64,000 nucleotides of DNA from Rhodovulum sulfidophilum DSM 1374 (GCF_001633165.1 NZ_CP015418.1:2790001-2854000); one strand, 5' to 3'; counted from the stretch's first letter, positions 18,772 to 28,123 are shown. Numbers and translations: made by a program. The notes: generated by a model from the sequence alone, not told the origin.

Positions 18772-19980
18772 ATGGACCGGAACGCGACGCCCGCGCGGAC
18801 GCTCTCGCGCCAGCCGCCGCTGGTGCGCGAAGCCGTTGCCGACAGCCGCGACCCCGGGGCCGTCGGGCATCTGAGGCGCGGGCTCGGTCCCGGTCCCTTC
18901 GCCCTCATCACCCTCTTCGTCAGCCCCGATGCCGATTTCGCCGCGGTGATGGCCGGGACCCAGGAGGCCTATCCCGATGTCTCGGTGACCGGCTGCACCA
19001 CCGCGGGCGAGATCGGGCCCGAGGGCTATGCCGAAGGCGCAATCATTGCCCTCGCCCTGCCCGCGGCGCATTTCCGGGCCGAGACGATGGTGATCGAGAA
19101 CCTCGCCGCGCTCGACCCGCAAACGCTGATCGGCGAAATGATCCGCCGCCGGGTGGCGCTGGCCCGGGCCGCGCCCGGCTGGCCGCAGGATTTCGCCTTC
19201 CTGATGGTCGACGGGCTGTCGCTTTGCGAGGACGCCCTGACCTCGGCGATGCTGGCCGGGCTTGGCACCGCGCCGCTGATCGGCGGCTCGGCGGGCGACG
19301 GCACCCGGTTCGGCCGCACCCTGGTCGGCGCGGGCGGGCGCGCCTTCCGCTCGGCTGCGGTGCTCAGCTTTGTGCGGACCGACTGCCCGGTCCGGGCCTT
19401 CAGCCACGACCACCTGATGCCCGGCCGGGTGCGGATGGTGGTGACCGCGGCCGATCCGAAGCGCCGCATCGTCGAGCGCATCAATGCCGAGCCCGCCGCG
19501 CGCGAATATGCAAGGCTGCTGGGCAAGGACCCGAACCAGCTTTCGCCGCTGACCTTCGCTGCGCATCCGGTCGTGGTACGGATCGGTGGACGGCACCATG
19601 TCCGCGCGATCCAGCGCGTCGCCGAGAACGGCGATCTGGTCTTCTTCTCGGCCATCGACGAGGGGCTGGTGCTGACCCTGGCCGAGGCCCTGCCGATGGC
19701 CGACCGGATCGAGGCGGAACTGGCCGGGCTGGCCCGGCACAAGCCGCCCGACGTGATCCTGGGCTGCGATTGCGTGCTGCGCCGGATCGAGGCCGAGGAA
19801 CGCCAGCTGCGCCCGGCGCTGTCCACGATCCTGGCGCGCCACCGGGTGCGCGGCTTTTCCACCTATGGCGAACAGATCAGCGGGCTGCATGTCAACCAGA
19901 CCCTGACCGGCCTCGCGATCTACCCGCCACCGGCCTCCGGCCCCGATCCCGAGCAGGCCCCGCCATGTCCGACAGCCTGA
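18772..19980 (+). CDS. FIST-domain sensor, NosP-like candidate
   Basis: A 402-aa soluble protein with FIST-N (about residues 30-225) and FIST-C (about 230-380) domains, recognised by GCTTAGEIGPEGY, LMVDGLS, LIGGSAGDG and the C-terminal GFSTYGEQISGLHVNQT. FIST proteins are small-molecule sensors. A subset next to hybrid histidine kinases, NosP, bind haem and sense nitric oxide to inhibit the kinase. The gene overlaps the kinase start by 16 bp, implying coupled translation and a common pathway. The ATG has GGAGGGG upstream. NO sensing here is inference from context; the haem ligand cannot be assigned. Confidence 0.85.
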   Translation: MDRNATPARTLSRQPPLVREAVADSRDPGAVGHLRRGLGPGPFALITLFVSPDADFAAVMAGTQEAYPDVSVTGCTTAGEIGPEGYAEGAIIALALPAAHFRAETMVIENLAALDPQTLIGEMIRRRVALARAAPGWPQDFAFLMVDGLSLCEDALTSAMLAGLGTAPLIGGSAGDGTRFGRTLVGAGGRAFRSAAVLSFVRTDCPVRAFSHDHLMPGRVRMVVTAADPKRRIVERINAEPAAREYARLLGKDPNQLSPLTFAAHPVVVRIGGRHHVRAIQRVAENGDLVFFSAIDEGLVLTLAEALPMADRIEAELAGLARHKPPDVILGCDCVLRRIEAEERQLRPALSTILARHRVRGFSTYGEQISGLHVNQTLTGLAIYPPPASGPDPEQAPPCPTA

Positions 19981-22181
19981 TCGACCCGACCGACCCGCCC
20001 GAGCGCCAGGCCGAGAAGCTGCGCCAGATCGCCGAGGTGCTGATGCGCAGGGTCGAGCAGGCCACCGACGATGGCGGCGCGGCCTATGCGCAGTTCCAGC
20101 GCGCGGTGCTGCTCGAGGATCAGGTCCGCGCCCGCACCCGCGATCTGGAACATGCGCTCGATCTTCTCAACGAGTCGAATGCCCGGCTGGCCGAGGCCAA
20201 CCGCGCCACCGAAACCGCCCGCGCCGATCTTGCCAATGCCATCGAGACGCTGCAGGAGGGCTTCGCGCTGTTCGACCAGTCCGACCATCTGGTGCTGTTC
20301 AACAGCCGCTTCGTGATGCAGATGCCGGATGTGCGCGACCGGCTCTGCCCCGGGCTCCGCTTTCACGACTATGTCGAGGCGGTCTCGCGCTCGCGCTACC
20401 TGACCCTGCCCGAGGGCGAGACGCCCGAGATCTGGGCCAGCCGCCGCCGCGCCCGGCATCGCGACAACCCCCATACCGTGATCAATATCAGCCTGCTCGG
20501 CCATCGCTGGGTGCAGGTCAGCGACCATCGCACCGAAGACGGCAAGACGGTGATCCTGCAGACCGACATCACCGACATCATGCGCAGCGAACGGCGCGAG
20601 CGCAGCCGGATGCTGGACGATCAGGCCCGGCTGGTGCGCGCGACGCTCGACCATATCAACCAGGGGGTCTGCATCTTCGACAGCGCGCACCGGCTGGTGG
20701 GCTGGAACCGCAAGGTCGGCGCGATGCTCTCGATCCCGGTGGCGCAGTTCCGGCTTGGCGCCGATTTCGACCGGCTCTTCGGCCAGCTTGCCGCCGACCG
20801 GGCGCTGCGCTTCGACATCGCCCCGACCGAGCTGCTCGACTGGGTGCATCACATCGACCGCCGCCCGCCGCTGCGCTTCGGGCTCGGCCGGGGCGAGACC
20901 CTGATGCTGGACGTTCTGGCCGAGGAGATGCCCGACCGCGGCTTCGTGATCTCGGTTTCGGACATCACCGCCGAGCGCCGCGCCGCGGGCGCGCTGGCCG
21001 AGGCCAAGGCCCATCTCGAACAGCGCGTCCTTGCCCGCACGCTCGCTCTCGAGGATGCGCTCTCCGTCGCCGAGCGCGCCAATGCCTCGAAATCGCGCTT
21101 CGTCGCAGCCGCCAGCCACGATCTGCTGCAACCGCTCTCGGCCGCGCGGCTCTATGTCTCCTCCATCGCCGAGGACGCGACCCTGCCCGCCCATCGCGAG
21201 GTGCTGGGCCGGGCCGAGACCGCGCTGGAAAGCGTCGAGCAGATCCTCGAGGCGCTGCTCGACATCTCGACCCTCGACAGCGGCCAGGCGGCGGTCGCGC
21301 CGGGGCCGGTCCCGCTCCGCGAGCTGTACACCCGTCTTCAGACCGATTTCGCACCCCATGCCGCGCTGAAGGGGCTCGAGTTGCGGGTGCTGCCGCGCGA
21401 TCTGACGCTGCGGACCGATCCGGGCTATATCCGGCGGATCCTGCAGAACCTGGTCTCGAACGCGATCCGCTATACCGGGTGCGGCCGGGTTCTGGTCGGG
21501 GCGCGGCGTCAGGGCCAGTCGCTCCGGCTCGAGGTCTGGGATACCGGGCCCGGCATCGCCGAGGAGGATCAGGAGGCGATCTTCCGCGAGTTACATCGCC
21601 TGAACGCCCGCGCCTCGGCCAGCGAGGGGATGGGGCTCGGACTTGCCATCGTCGAGCGGGCCTGCGCCCGGCTCGGCCATCCGCTCGGGCTCTGGTCTCG
21701 CCCCGGGCATGGCAGCGGCTTTTTCGTGACCGTGCCGCTGGCCGAAACCGCCGCCCCGAAGCCCGCCCCGAAGGCCCCAGCCGCCGAGCCCTCGCCGGGA
21801 CTCGTCGCGCTGCTGATCGAGGCCGATCCCGAGATCCGCCGGGCCTTGCCGATGCTGGTGGGGAAATGGGGGGTCGATGTCATCGACGTCGCCGATATCG
21901 ACGAGGCGCTGACGCTTCTGGCCGAGATCGACCTCAAGCCCGATGCCGCGCTGATCGAACACCGCCATGGCGCCCAAACCGGGCCGGGCCATGGGCTCGG
22001 GGCGCTGAGCCTGATCGAGACCCGCTACGGCCCGATCCCGGCCTGCATCGTCAGCGCCGAGCGCAGCCCGGATCTTGCCGCCGCCTGCCGGGCGCGCGGC
22101 GCCGAGCTTCTGACCAAGCCGCTCTCGCCCGCGGCGCTTCGCGCCTTCTTCGCCGAGATCGCACAGCGCGAACGGGCCTGA
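19965..22181 (+). CDS. Hybrid histidine kinase with PAS domains, NahK-like
   Basis: A 738-aa cytoplasmic kinase. An N-terminal coiled coil (residues 15-80) is followed by two PAS-like domains (about 80-200 and 215-335; both contain the GVCIF/GFALF opening), a second coiled coil, HisKA with the phospho-histidine in AAASHDLLQPL, and a complete HATPase (NLVSNAIRYTG, WDTGPGIAEED, GMGLGLAIV). The SHDLLQPL H-box is that of the NahK/ErcS group. The C-terminal receiver-like domain (about 605-735) keeps the acidic residue cluster and the lysine of LTKPLSP, but has Glu where the phospho-Asp should be (AALIEHRHG). No membrane segment was seen. It is probably controlled by the preceding FIST protein. Confidence 0.9.
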   Translation: MSDSLIDPTDPPERQAEKLRQIAEVLMRRVEQATDDGGAAYAQFQRAVLLEDQVRARTRDLEHALDLLNESNARLAEANRATETARADLANAIETLQEGFALFDQSDHLVLFNSRFVMQMPDVRDRLCPGLRFHDYVEAVSRSRYLTLPEGETPEIWASRRRARHRDNPHTVINISLLGHRWVQVSDHRTEDGKTVILQTDITDIMRSERRERSRMLDDQARLVRATLDHINQGVCIFDSAHRLVGWNRKVGAMLSIPVAQFRLGADFDRLFGQLAADRALRFDIAPTELLDWVHHIDRRPPLRFGLGRGETLMLDVLAEEMPDRGFVISVSDITAERRAAGALAEAKAHLEQRVLARTLALEDALSVAERANASKSRFVAAASHDLLQPLSAARLYVSSIAEDATLPAHREVLGRAETALESVEQILEALLDISTLDSGQAAVAPGPVPLRELYTRLQTDFAPHAALKGLELRVLPRDLTLRTDPGYIRRILQNLVSNAIRYTGCGRVLVGARRQGQSLRLEVWDTGPGIAEEDQEAIFRELHRLNARASASEGMGLGLAIVERACARLGHPLGLWSRPGHGSGFFVTVPLAETAAPKPAPKAPAAEPSPGLVALLIEADPEIRRALPMLVGKWGVDVIDVADIDEALTLLAEIDLKPDAALIEHRHGAQTGPGHGLGALSLIETRYGPIPACIVSAERSPDLAAACRARGAELLTKPLSPAALRAFFAEIAQRERA

Positions 22182-22204
22182 AACACGGGCCCGAGCGCCC
22201 CGGA

Positions 22205-23191
22205 TCACCCGCCGTAAAGCCCCGCGACCCGCGCCCGCAGCGCAACCAGCGCCAGCACAGTGTCGATGGCGGGCGTCGGCGTACTGGTGATCCGGCCAAG
22301 CTCCTGCACCGAGCCCACCAGCGCGTCGATTTCCATCGGCCGCCCGAGATCGAGATCCTGCAGCATCGAGGTCCGGTGCGCCCCGACCGCGGCGCCGCCC
22401 TCGATCCGGCGCTCGACATCGATCGGGAATTTCACCCCCAGTTTCTCGGCAATCGCCTGCGCCTCCAGCATCATCGCCCGCGCCACGCTCCGCGTGCCCG
22501 GATCGGTGCACAGCACGTCAAGCGTGGCATGGGTCAGCGCCGAGATCGGGTTGAACGAGAGGTTGCCCCAGAGCTTGACCCAGATCTCGTCGCGGAGCTT
22601 CGGGCGCACCGGCGCCTTCAGCCCGGCCGAGGCCAGCGCCCGCGACAGCCGCAGCGCGCGCTCGGATCTGGACCCATCCGGCTCGCCTAGCGAAAAGCGG
22701 TTGCCCTCGATATGCCGGACGATGCCGGGCTCGATCACCTCGGCGGCCGGATAAACCACACAACCCAGCACCCGGTCGGGCCCGAAGCCGGTCCATTGCG
22801 CATCGCCCGGATCGACCGAGGCCAGCCGCGTGCCCTCAAGCGGGCCGCCGATCTTGTGGAAATACCACCAGGGCACGCCGTTCACCCCCGAAACGACGGT
22901 GGTGCCCGCGCCGATCAGCGGCTGCATCTTGCCCACCACCGGCGGCACCGAATGCGCCTTCAGCGTGACGATCACATAGTCCTGCTCGCCCAGCTCGGCC
23001 GCATCCTCCGCGACCCGCACCGGCACCGTCTCGTCGGTGCCGCTCTCCTCCTCGATCAGCCGAAGTCCCCGCGCCCGCATCGCCGCCAGATGCGGACCGC
23101 GCGCGACAAGGCTCACCTCGGCGCCCGCCTGCGCCAGCTTCGCCCCCATATAGCCGCCGATGGCGCCCGCCCCGAACACACAGATCTTCAT
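22205..23191 (-). CDS. 2-dehydropantoate 2-reductase family protein
   Basis: A 328-aa ApbA/PanE-type NADPH-dependent reductase. The Rossmann motif GAGAIGGYMGAKLAQAG is at the N-terminus, the conserved VTLKAH follows, and the catalytic lysine region reads EIWVKLWGNLSFNPISALT. The ATG at 23191 was preferred to one two codons upstream because AGGG is better spaced. True PanE makes pantoate, but many paralogues reduce other 2-oxo acids. Position at the end of a carboxylate-uptake operon, 103 bp after the CoA ligase, favours a catabolic or housekeeping paralogue, so no symbol is given. Confidence 0.85.
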   Translation of the reverse strand: MKICVFGAGAIGGYMGAKLAQAGAEVSLVARGPHLAAMRARGLRLIEEESGTDETVPVRVAEDAAELGEQDYVIVTLKAHSVPPVVGKMQPLIGAGTTVVSGVNGVPWWYFHKIGGPLEGTRLASVDPGDAQWTGFGPDRVLGCVVYPAAEVIEPGIVRHIEGNRFSLGEPDGSRSERALRLSRALASAGLKAPVRPKLRDEIWVKLWGNLSFNPISALTHATLDVLCTDPGTRSVARAMMLEAQAIAEKLGVKFPIDVERRIEGGAAVGAHRTSMLQDLDLGRPMEIDALVGSVQELGRITSTPTPAIDTVLALVALRARVAGLYGG

Positions 23192-23243
23192 GCACACATG
23201 TCCCTGATCCCGCCAGCGGGCCCGCGAGGCCCGCCGCTTCCAT

Positions 23244-23265
23244 CTTCTTCTTGGGAAAAATACCC
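23244..23265 (+). repeat. Interspersed 22-bp intergenic repeat, copy 2
   Basis: It matches the copy at 2973-2994 with two mismatches (CTTCTTCTTGGG then AAAAATACCC). It lies in the 100-bp gap between the CoA ligase and ketopantoate-reductase-like genes. Confidence 0.7.
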
Positions 23266-23300
23266 GCCGCGCAGCGTCCGGGCAAAGCCCGGAAACCGGC

Positions 23301-24836
23301 TCAGGCGGGTTCCGACAGGCCCAGTTTCTCGGCCAGGCCGATCCGCTGCAGCTTGCCGGTCGCCCCTTTCGGGATCTCGTCGAGGATCACCACCTTGCGC
23401 GGCACCTTGAAATCGGCCATGCGCGCGGCCGCGAACTCGCGGATCTCGCGCTCGTCGGCCTCGGCGCCTTCCTTCAGCACCACGGCCGCCGCGACCTCCT
23501 CGCCCAGCTTCGGATGCGGCAGCGCGAAGCTCACGCATTGGGCAATCGCCGGATGGTCCATCAGCACCCCATCGACCTCGAGCGGGCTCACCTTCTCGCC
23601 GCCCCGGTTGATGATCTCCTTGAGACGGCCGGTCAGATGCAGATAGCCCTCGGCATCGAACGCCCCCTGATCGCCGGTGCGGAACCAGCGCCGGCCCTCG
23701 GCCTCGAAGAAGCTCCTGGCATTGGCCTCGGGATTGCCCTCATAGCCCGGCGTCACGTTCGGCCCCGAGATCACCACCTCGCCGGTGCCCTCGATCAGCC
23801 GGCTCTCGGCCTCATGGGCGATGCGCACCTCGGGGCCCGCCGCCACGCCCACCGATCCGGGCTTCTGGGACCCGCGCGGCAGCGGGTTGCAGCACATCTG
23901 ATGCGCGGCCTCGGTCATGCCATAGGCCTCGATCAGCGGCGCGTCGAAGGTCTCGACCAGTTCGGTCATCACCTGCGCCGGCAGCGAGGCCGAGGACGAC
24001 CGCAGGAAGCGCAGCGGCACCGCCTGGATCACATCGCGGTTTCGCGCCGCGCGCGACAGAATCGCCTGATGCATGGTCGGCACGGCGGTGTACCAGCTGG
24101 GCCGCGCCTCGGACATCCAGCCGAAGAATTTCAGCGCATCGAAGCCCGGCGCGCACCAGATCGAGGCCCCCGCCGACAAGGACGCCGTCACCGCCGCCAG
24201 AAGCCCGTGAATGTGAAACAGCGGCATCACGTTCAGACAGCGATCCTCGGGCCTCAGCGCCAGCGAGTCGCGGATATGAACCGCCGAGGCCGCCACATTC
24301 GCCTGGCTGAGCGGAACGATCTTCGGCCGCGAGGTGGTGCCCGAGGTATGCAGGATCAGCGCCACATCCCCGGGACCCGGCGCGCCCGCGTCGCAATCGC
24401 CGCCCGCCCCTCCGGCGCTCAGCGAGAACCGCCCGGCGGGTTCGGACGGATCGACCGAAAGCCGCAGCACGATCAGCCCGAGCCGCTCGGCCGCGGCCGC
24501 CGCCGGACCGTCATAGCCCTCGGGCAGGACGATGGCCCGGGCCTTCAGATCCTCGAGATAGAAGGCGAATTCCTCCTCGCGATAGGCCGGGTTCAGCGGT
24601 GCCGTCACCGCCGCCTGCGCCAGGGTGACGAAGGCCGCGGCCATCTCGGGCCCGTTCGGCAGCACGATGGCCACCCGGTCGCCCCGGCCGATACCGGCGC
24701 CATGCAGCGCCTCCGCCACCCGCCGCGCCTGGTCGCGAAGCCCGGCGAAATCGAGCCAGTCGCGCCCCGGCGCCCCGATGGCGGGACGGTTGCCGTCCTG
24801 TCCCTGAAGAAGATCCGAGATGGTCTGCAAGGTCAT
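23301..24836 (-). CDS. Acyl-CoA synthetase, oxalyl-CoA-synthetase-like
   Basis: A 511-aa ANL-superfamily adenylate-forming ligase. The ATP-binding P-loop reads HTSGTTSRPKIVPLSQAN near residue 165. Further family motifs are MPLFHIHGLL, YGMTEAAHQM, WFRTGDQGAFD and the catalytic lysine GATGKLQR at the C-terminus. The TSRPK variant and the WYTAVPTMHQAIL segment are characteristic of the AAE3/Pcs60 group, which makes oxalyl-CoA. It starts 20 bp after tctA with AAAGGA upstream and so lies in a tripartite tricarboxylate transporter operon. Activation of an imported dicarboxylate such as oxalate is likely, but the substrate is inferred. Confidence 0.85.
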   Translation of the reverse strand: MTLQTISDLLQGQDGNRPAIGAPGRDWLDFAGLRDQARRVAEALHGAGIGRGDRVAIVLPNGPEMAAAFVTLAQAAVTAPLNPAYREEEFAFYLEDLKARAIVLPEGYDGPAAAAAERLGLIVLRLSVDPSEPAGRFSLSAGGAGGDCDAGAPGPGDVALILHTSGTTSRPKIVPLSQANVAASAVHIRDSLALRPEDRCLNVMPLFHIHGLLAAVTASLSAGASIWCAPGFDALKFFGWMSEARPSWYTAVPTMHQAILSRAARNRDVIQAVPLRFLRSSSASLPAQVMTELVETFDAPLIEAYGMTEAAHQMCCNPLPRGSQKPGSVGVAAGPEVRIAHEAESRLIEGTGEVVISGPNVTPGYEGNPEANARSFFEAEGRRWFRTGDQGAFDAEGYLHLTGRLKEIINRGGEKVSPLEVDGVLMDHPAIAQCVSFALPHPKLGEEVAAAVVLKEGAEADEREIREFAAARMADFKVPRKVVILDEIPKGATGKLQRIGLAEKLGLSEPA

Positions 24837-24856
24837 GTCCTTTCTGTCTCGTTACA

Positions 24857-26380
24857 TCACTCGGCCGGAGCCGGACGGGCGCTGCCATTGCGGCCCCGGC
24901 GCAGGGCCCGGATCAGCGGCAGCGCGAAAAGCAGCGCCGAGATCGCCACGAAGACCGCCGCGATCGGCCGCTCGACGAAGACGGTCACATCACCATGTTC
25001 GGCGATCATGGTCTGACGGAAGCTCTTTTCCATCAAGGGGCCCAGCACCAGCGCCAGCACCAGCGGCGCCAGCGGATAATCGGCCTTGCGCAACAGGTAG
25101 CCCGCGACCCCGAAGCCCGCGATCATCCAGACATCGTGCAGCCGCTGGCCGGGCGCGTAGCCGCCGACGATGCAGAGCACCAGCACCATGGCGCAGAGCA
25201 CCGTCAAAGGCATCCTCAACGCCCAGACGAAGACCGGGATCAGCGCGATATTGACCAGCACCGCCGCCACATTCGCGGTGTAAAGCGAGCTGATCAGCCC
25301 CCAGACGAACTCCTTCTGCTCGACGAACAGCATCGGCCCGGGCGTCAGCCCCCACATCACCATGCCCCCCAGCAGAAGCGCCGTGGTCGGCGAGCCCGGA
25401 ATGCCCAGCGTCAGCATCGGCAGGAGCGAGCCGGTCGAGGCGGCATTGTTGGCGGTCTCGGGCGCGGCCACGCCTTCGGGGTTGCCCCGCCCGAAGCTTT
25501 CGGGACGTTTCGAGATCGACTTCGCCACGCCATAGCTCATCAGCGCGGCCGGCGTCGCGCCCGCGGCCGGCAGGATGCCGACGAAGAAGCCCATGACCGA
25601 GCCAAGGCTCATGGTGCGCCACATGCCGCGCATCTTCGACAGCCCCGCGCGCAGTTCGGAAAAGGTCAGCCGCGCGGGCGTGACCATGGGCGCGTTGCGC
25701 GAGGTCTCGATGGTGTAAAGCACCTCGCCCACGCCATAGACCCCGATCGCCAGCACCAGAAACGAGATCCCCGAATAGAAGCCCGGCAGATCGCCGAAGA
25801 TCAGCCGCGGCTCGCCCGAGATGATGTCGAGCCCGACGGTCGAGAGTACGAGCCCCAAGCAGATCATGACGATGGTTTTGAGGATGTCGTCGCCGCCCAG
25901 CCCCACGAAGGTGGTGAAGGCCAGCAGGACCAGCGCGAATTCCTCGGCCGGGCCGAATGCCAGCGCCATGTCGGCCAGCGGCACCGCGAAGACGGTGAAC
26001 AGCAGGACCGAGATCGTGCCACCGATGAAGGAGGCGACGGCCGCCACGATCAGCGCCAGCCCCGCCTCGCCCTTCTGGGCCATCGGGCGGCCGTCGAAGG
26101 TGGTGGCCACGGCGGTCGAGGCGCCGGGAATGCCCAGCAGGATCGAGCTGATCGCGCCGCCATACATCGCCCCGTAATAGATCGCGGCCAGAAGGATGAT
26201 GGCCGATCCCGGCGGCACGATGAAGGTCAAGGGCAGCACGATCGCCACCCCGTTCACCGACCCGAGCCCCGGCATCGCGCCGATGAAGATGCCGACCGTC
26301 ACCCCGATCAGCACGATCATCAGGTTCAGGGGCGAGATCGAGGCGGCAAAACCGTCGGCCAGAAGCGCAAGAACGTCCAT
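24857..26380 (-). CDS. tctA: Tripartite tricarboxylate transporter large permease TctA
   Basis: A 507-aa polytopic inner-membrane protein with about 11-12 hydrophobic segments. It carries the TctA glycine-rich loop near residue 20-45 (GVTVGIFIGAMPGLGSVNG), the AIYYGAMYGGAISSILLGIPG motif and the second repeat motif GSLLPMLTLGIPGSPTTALLLGG. It works with TctB and TctC to import carboxylates by an ion gradient. It follows tctB by 12 bp and precedes the acyl-CoA ligase by 20 bp. Confidence 0.95.
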   Translation of the reverse strand: MDVLALLADGFAASISPLNLMIVLIGVTVGIFIGAMPGLGSVNGVAIVLPLTFIVPPGSAIILLAAIYYGAMYGGAISSILLGIPGASTAVATTFDGRPMAQKGEAGLALIVAAVASFIGGTISVLLFTVFAVPLADMALAFGPAEEFALVLLAFTTFVGLGGDDILKTIVMICLGLVLSTVGLDIISGEPRLIFGDLPGFYSGISFLVLAIGVYGVGEVLYTIETSRNAPMVTPARLTFSELRAGLSKMRGMWRTMSLGSVMGFFVGILPAAGATPAALMSYGVAKSISKRPESFGRGNPEGVAAPETANNAASTGSLLPMLTLGIPGSPTTALLLGGMVMWGLTPGPMLFVEQKEFVWGLISSLYTANVAAVLVNIALIPVFVWALRMPLTVLCAMVLVLCIVGGYAPGQRLHDVWMIAGFGVAGYLLRKADYPLAPLVLALVLGPLMEKSFRQTMIAEHGDVTVFVERPIAAVFVAISALLFALPLIRALRRGRNGSARPAPAE

Positions 26381-26392
26381 CTCCGGGCCTCC

Positions 26393-26884
26393 TCAGAAGA
26401 ACATCGCGTAAAGCGGATAGAACAGCGGCTCGGTAACGCCCTTGGGCAGCAGGATCTTCAGCGTCACCTCGAAGAAGAAGAACAGGAAGACCGGCGTCGT
26501 CAGCGTCAGGATGCCGGTCAGCAGCCAGCCATGCCCGCCCATGAGCCTGAGATAGGCCAGCAGGAACAGCATCAGCGCGATATAGGCGCCCAGCAGCGGG
26601 ATCAGCGCGATCGCCCCCAGCAGCAGCCCGACCACGCCCAGAACCTGCGGGATCGCATCGGCATCGGGGATGAAGGTCTCGCCCGAATGCGGCCGCGTCA
26701 CGAAGCTGCGCGCCAGGATCGCCCCCGAGGCCAGCAGCATCCCGAGGCCCAGCCAGAACGGAAACGCGCCCGCCCCCGGTCCGGTCTCGGCCTCCCAGCC
26801 GACCGGCAACCGCTGGGCATACCACATGACGATGACGGAAAAGCCCATCAGGGCCAGGGCGATGAGACGGTCGGCGGCAAGCAT
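26393..26884 (-). CDS. tctB: Tripartite tricarboxylate transporter small permease TctB
   Basis: A 163-aa membrane protein with four hydrophobic helices, the TctB layout. The ATG at 26884 is favoured because AGGAGG stands nine bases upstream and the first helix (RLIALALMGFSVIVMWYAQR) follows directly; an upstream in-frame ATG would add 41 residues without similarity. It lies between tctC and tctA. Confidence 0.88.
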   Translation of the reverse strand: MLAADRLIALALMGFSVIVMWYAQRLPVGWEAETGPGAGAFPFWLGLGMLLASGAILARSFVTRPHSGETFIPDADAIPQVLGVVGLLLGAIALIPLLGAYIALMLFLLAYLRLMGGHGWLLTGILTLTTPVFLFFFFEVTLKILLPKGVTEPLFYPLYAMFF

Positions 26885-26921
26885 GGGCGTCGGTCCTCCT
26901 TCTGCCGGGGATGCCAGACCT

Positions 26922-26949
26922 GCGGGCGCGCTATGATGCGGGCGCCCGC
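26922..26949 (-). other. Intercistronic stem-loop between tctC and tctB
   Basis: GCGGGCGC (26922-26929) pairs with GCGCCCGC (26942-26949) around a 12-nt loop, 20 bp after the tctC stop. It could protect the binding-protein message or partly terminate, giving more TctC than permease. Confidence 0.5.
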
Positions 26950-26969
26950 CAGCTCGGGCCGGGTCAGGC

Positions 26970-27947
26970 TCAGCTCGACGAGGCCATGCCGCGCAGGATC
27001 TCGGCATGCTTGTCGCGTTCCTTGAGGAAATAGTCCTGCAGCGCCTCGCCGGTCAGGAAATCGGCCAGCAGTGCCTGTTCCTCGGTATAGGTCCGCCATT
27101 GCTGGGTCTCGCTGAGCTGGCGGAACATCTCGGTATAGTAATCGACCGCGCCCGCGGGCATGTCCTTCGGCCCGACGAAGGAACGCTGCATGGTATAGAC
27201 CAGCGGATGGCCAAGCTCGGTGAAGGTCGGCAGATCGGGGAAGCGGGTCAGCCGCTCGGCGGTCAGCGCGGCAATGGGGCGCGACTTGCCGGCGCGGTAA
27301 AAGCCCATCTGTTCCGAGGGGTTGTTGACGGTCGAGGAGACATGCCCGCCGATCAGCGCGGTCGCGACGTCGCCGCCGCCCTTGTAGGGCACATAGGTGA
27401 CGTCGATGCCGAATTCCTTTTCCAGCATCGCGGTGACCAGGCTGTCCTCCTGCCCGGTGCCGGTGCCGCCCATCTTCCAGCCGCCGCCGGCCTCCTTCAC
27501 CGCGGCGACATAATCGTCGAGGCTGTGAATGTCGCTGTCGGCCGAGACCCACAGCACGAAACTGTCCAGCGCCATTCGCGCGATCGGCGTGAACTCGGCG
27601 ATATCGACGCCGATATCGGTGCGCAGAGGCGTCGTGTAATAGCTGTTCAGCGTCGCCATGATGGTATGGGCATCGCCCTCGCGGTCCTTGAGATAGCGCA
27701 GCGCCTCGGCCCCCGAGCCGCCGCCCTTGTTGACCGGCAGGATCGGCATCCGCGACAGGCCCTGTTTCTGGATGATCGCCTGGAACAGCCGCGCCAGCTG
27801 GTCGGCGCCGCCGCCCTGCCCGGCCATGATCACCATCTCGACCGGCTTGATCGGCTTCCAGTCATCGGCAAGGGCGGGGGCTGCGGCGGTCAGGGCCGCG
27901 GCGCTCATCAGGGCGAGGCTTGCCCGACGTGTGAGGTGCTGTGTCAT
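26970..27947 (-). CDS. tctC: Tripartite tricarboxylate transporter binding protein TctC
   Basis: A 325-aa periplasmic binding protein of the Bug/TctC family. The signal peptide (residues 1-27) has an RRASL stretch and ends in ALA. Mature motifs include the ligand-loop PVEMVIMAGQGGGADQLAR and NKGGGSGAEAL, and VTYVPYKGGGDV. The ribosome site GGAGG is six bases from the ATG. It heads the tctC-tctB-tctA-ligase operon and is divergent from an XRE/ScfR-type regulator, which probably controls it. The ligand is a carboxylate of unknown identity. Confidence 0.93.
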   Translation of the reverse strand: MTQHLTRRASLALMSAAALTAAAPALADDWKPIKPVEMVIMAGQGGGADQLARLFQAIIQKQGLSRMPILPVNKGGGSGAEALRYLKDREGDAHTIMATLNSYYTTPLRTDIGVDIAEFTPIARMALDSFVLWVSADSDIHSLDDYVAAVKEAGGGWKMGGTGTGQEDSLVTAMLEKEFGIDVTYVPYKGGGDVATALIGGHVSSTVNNPSEQMGFYRAGKSRPIAALTAERLTRFPDLPTFTELGHPLVYTMQRSFVGPKDMPAGAVDYYTEMFRQLSETQQWRTYTEEQALLADFLTGEALQDYFLKERDKHAEILRGMASSS

Positions 27948-28092
27948 GTTGATCCTCCCGAACTGAGCGCGGCACAGAACCTGCGGGCGTGTTCCCTCCC
28001 TGCCCGCAGATCCCGTCGCGACGCCGTGTCGAGAATAGGCATGGCGCCTGATTTTTCACACGAAACCGCGTTGATCTGTTAAGGTCGGAGTT

Positions 28093-28109
28093 CACAAGCG
28101 CCAGTTGTG
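28093..28109. promoter_or_regulatory. Inverted repeat in the tctC/regulator divergent promoter
   Basis: CACAA-N7-TTGTG, flanked by TT and TAA, lies 15 bp before the regulator start in the 176-bp divergent gap. It is the only obvious dyad there and is a candidate operator for autoregulation and control of tctC. Binding is inferred. Confidence 0.4.
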
Positions 28110-28123
28110 TAATGTTGTAAATC

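Noticed and set aside
22205..23191. Biosynthetic panE
   Set aside because: No pantothenate gene is nearby and the gene sits in a carboxylate-uptake operon; paralogues with other substrates are common.
24995..27025. A 676-codon plus-strand frame opposite tctA and tctB
   Set aside because: Its product is rich in His, Gln and Arg with no domain, the usual antisense shadow of membrane-protein genes in GC-rich DNA.
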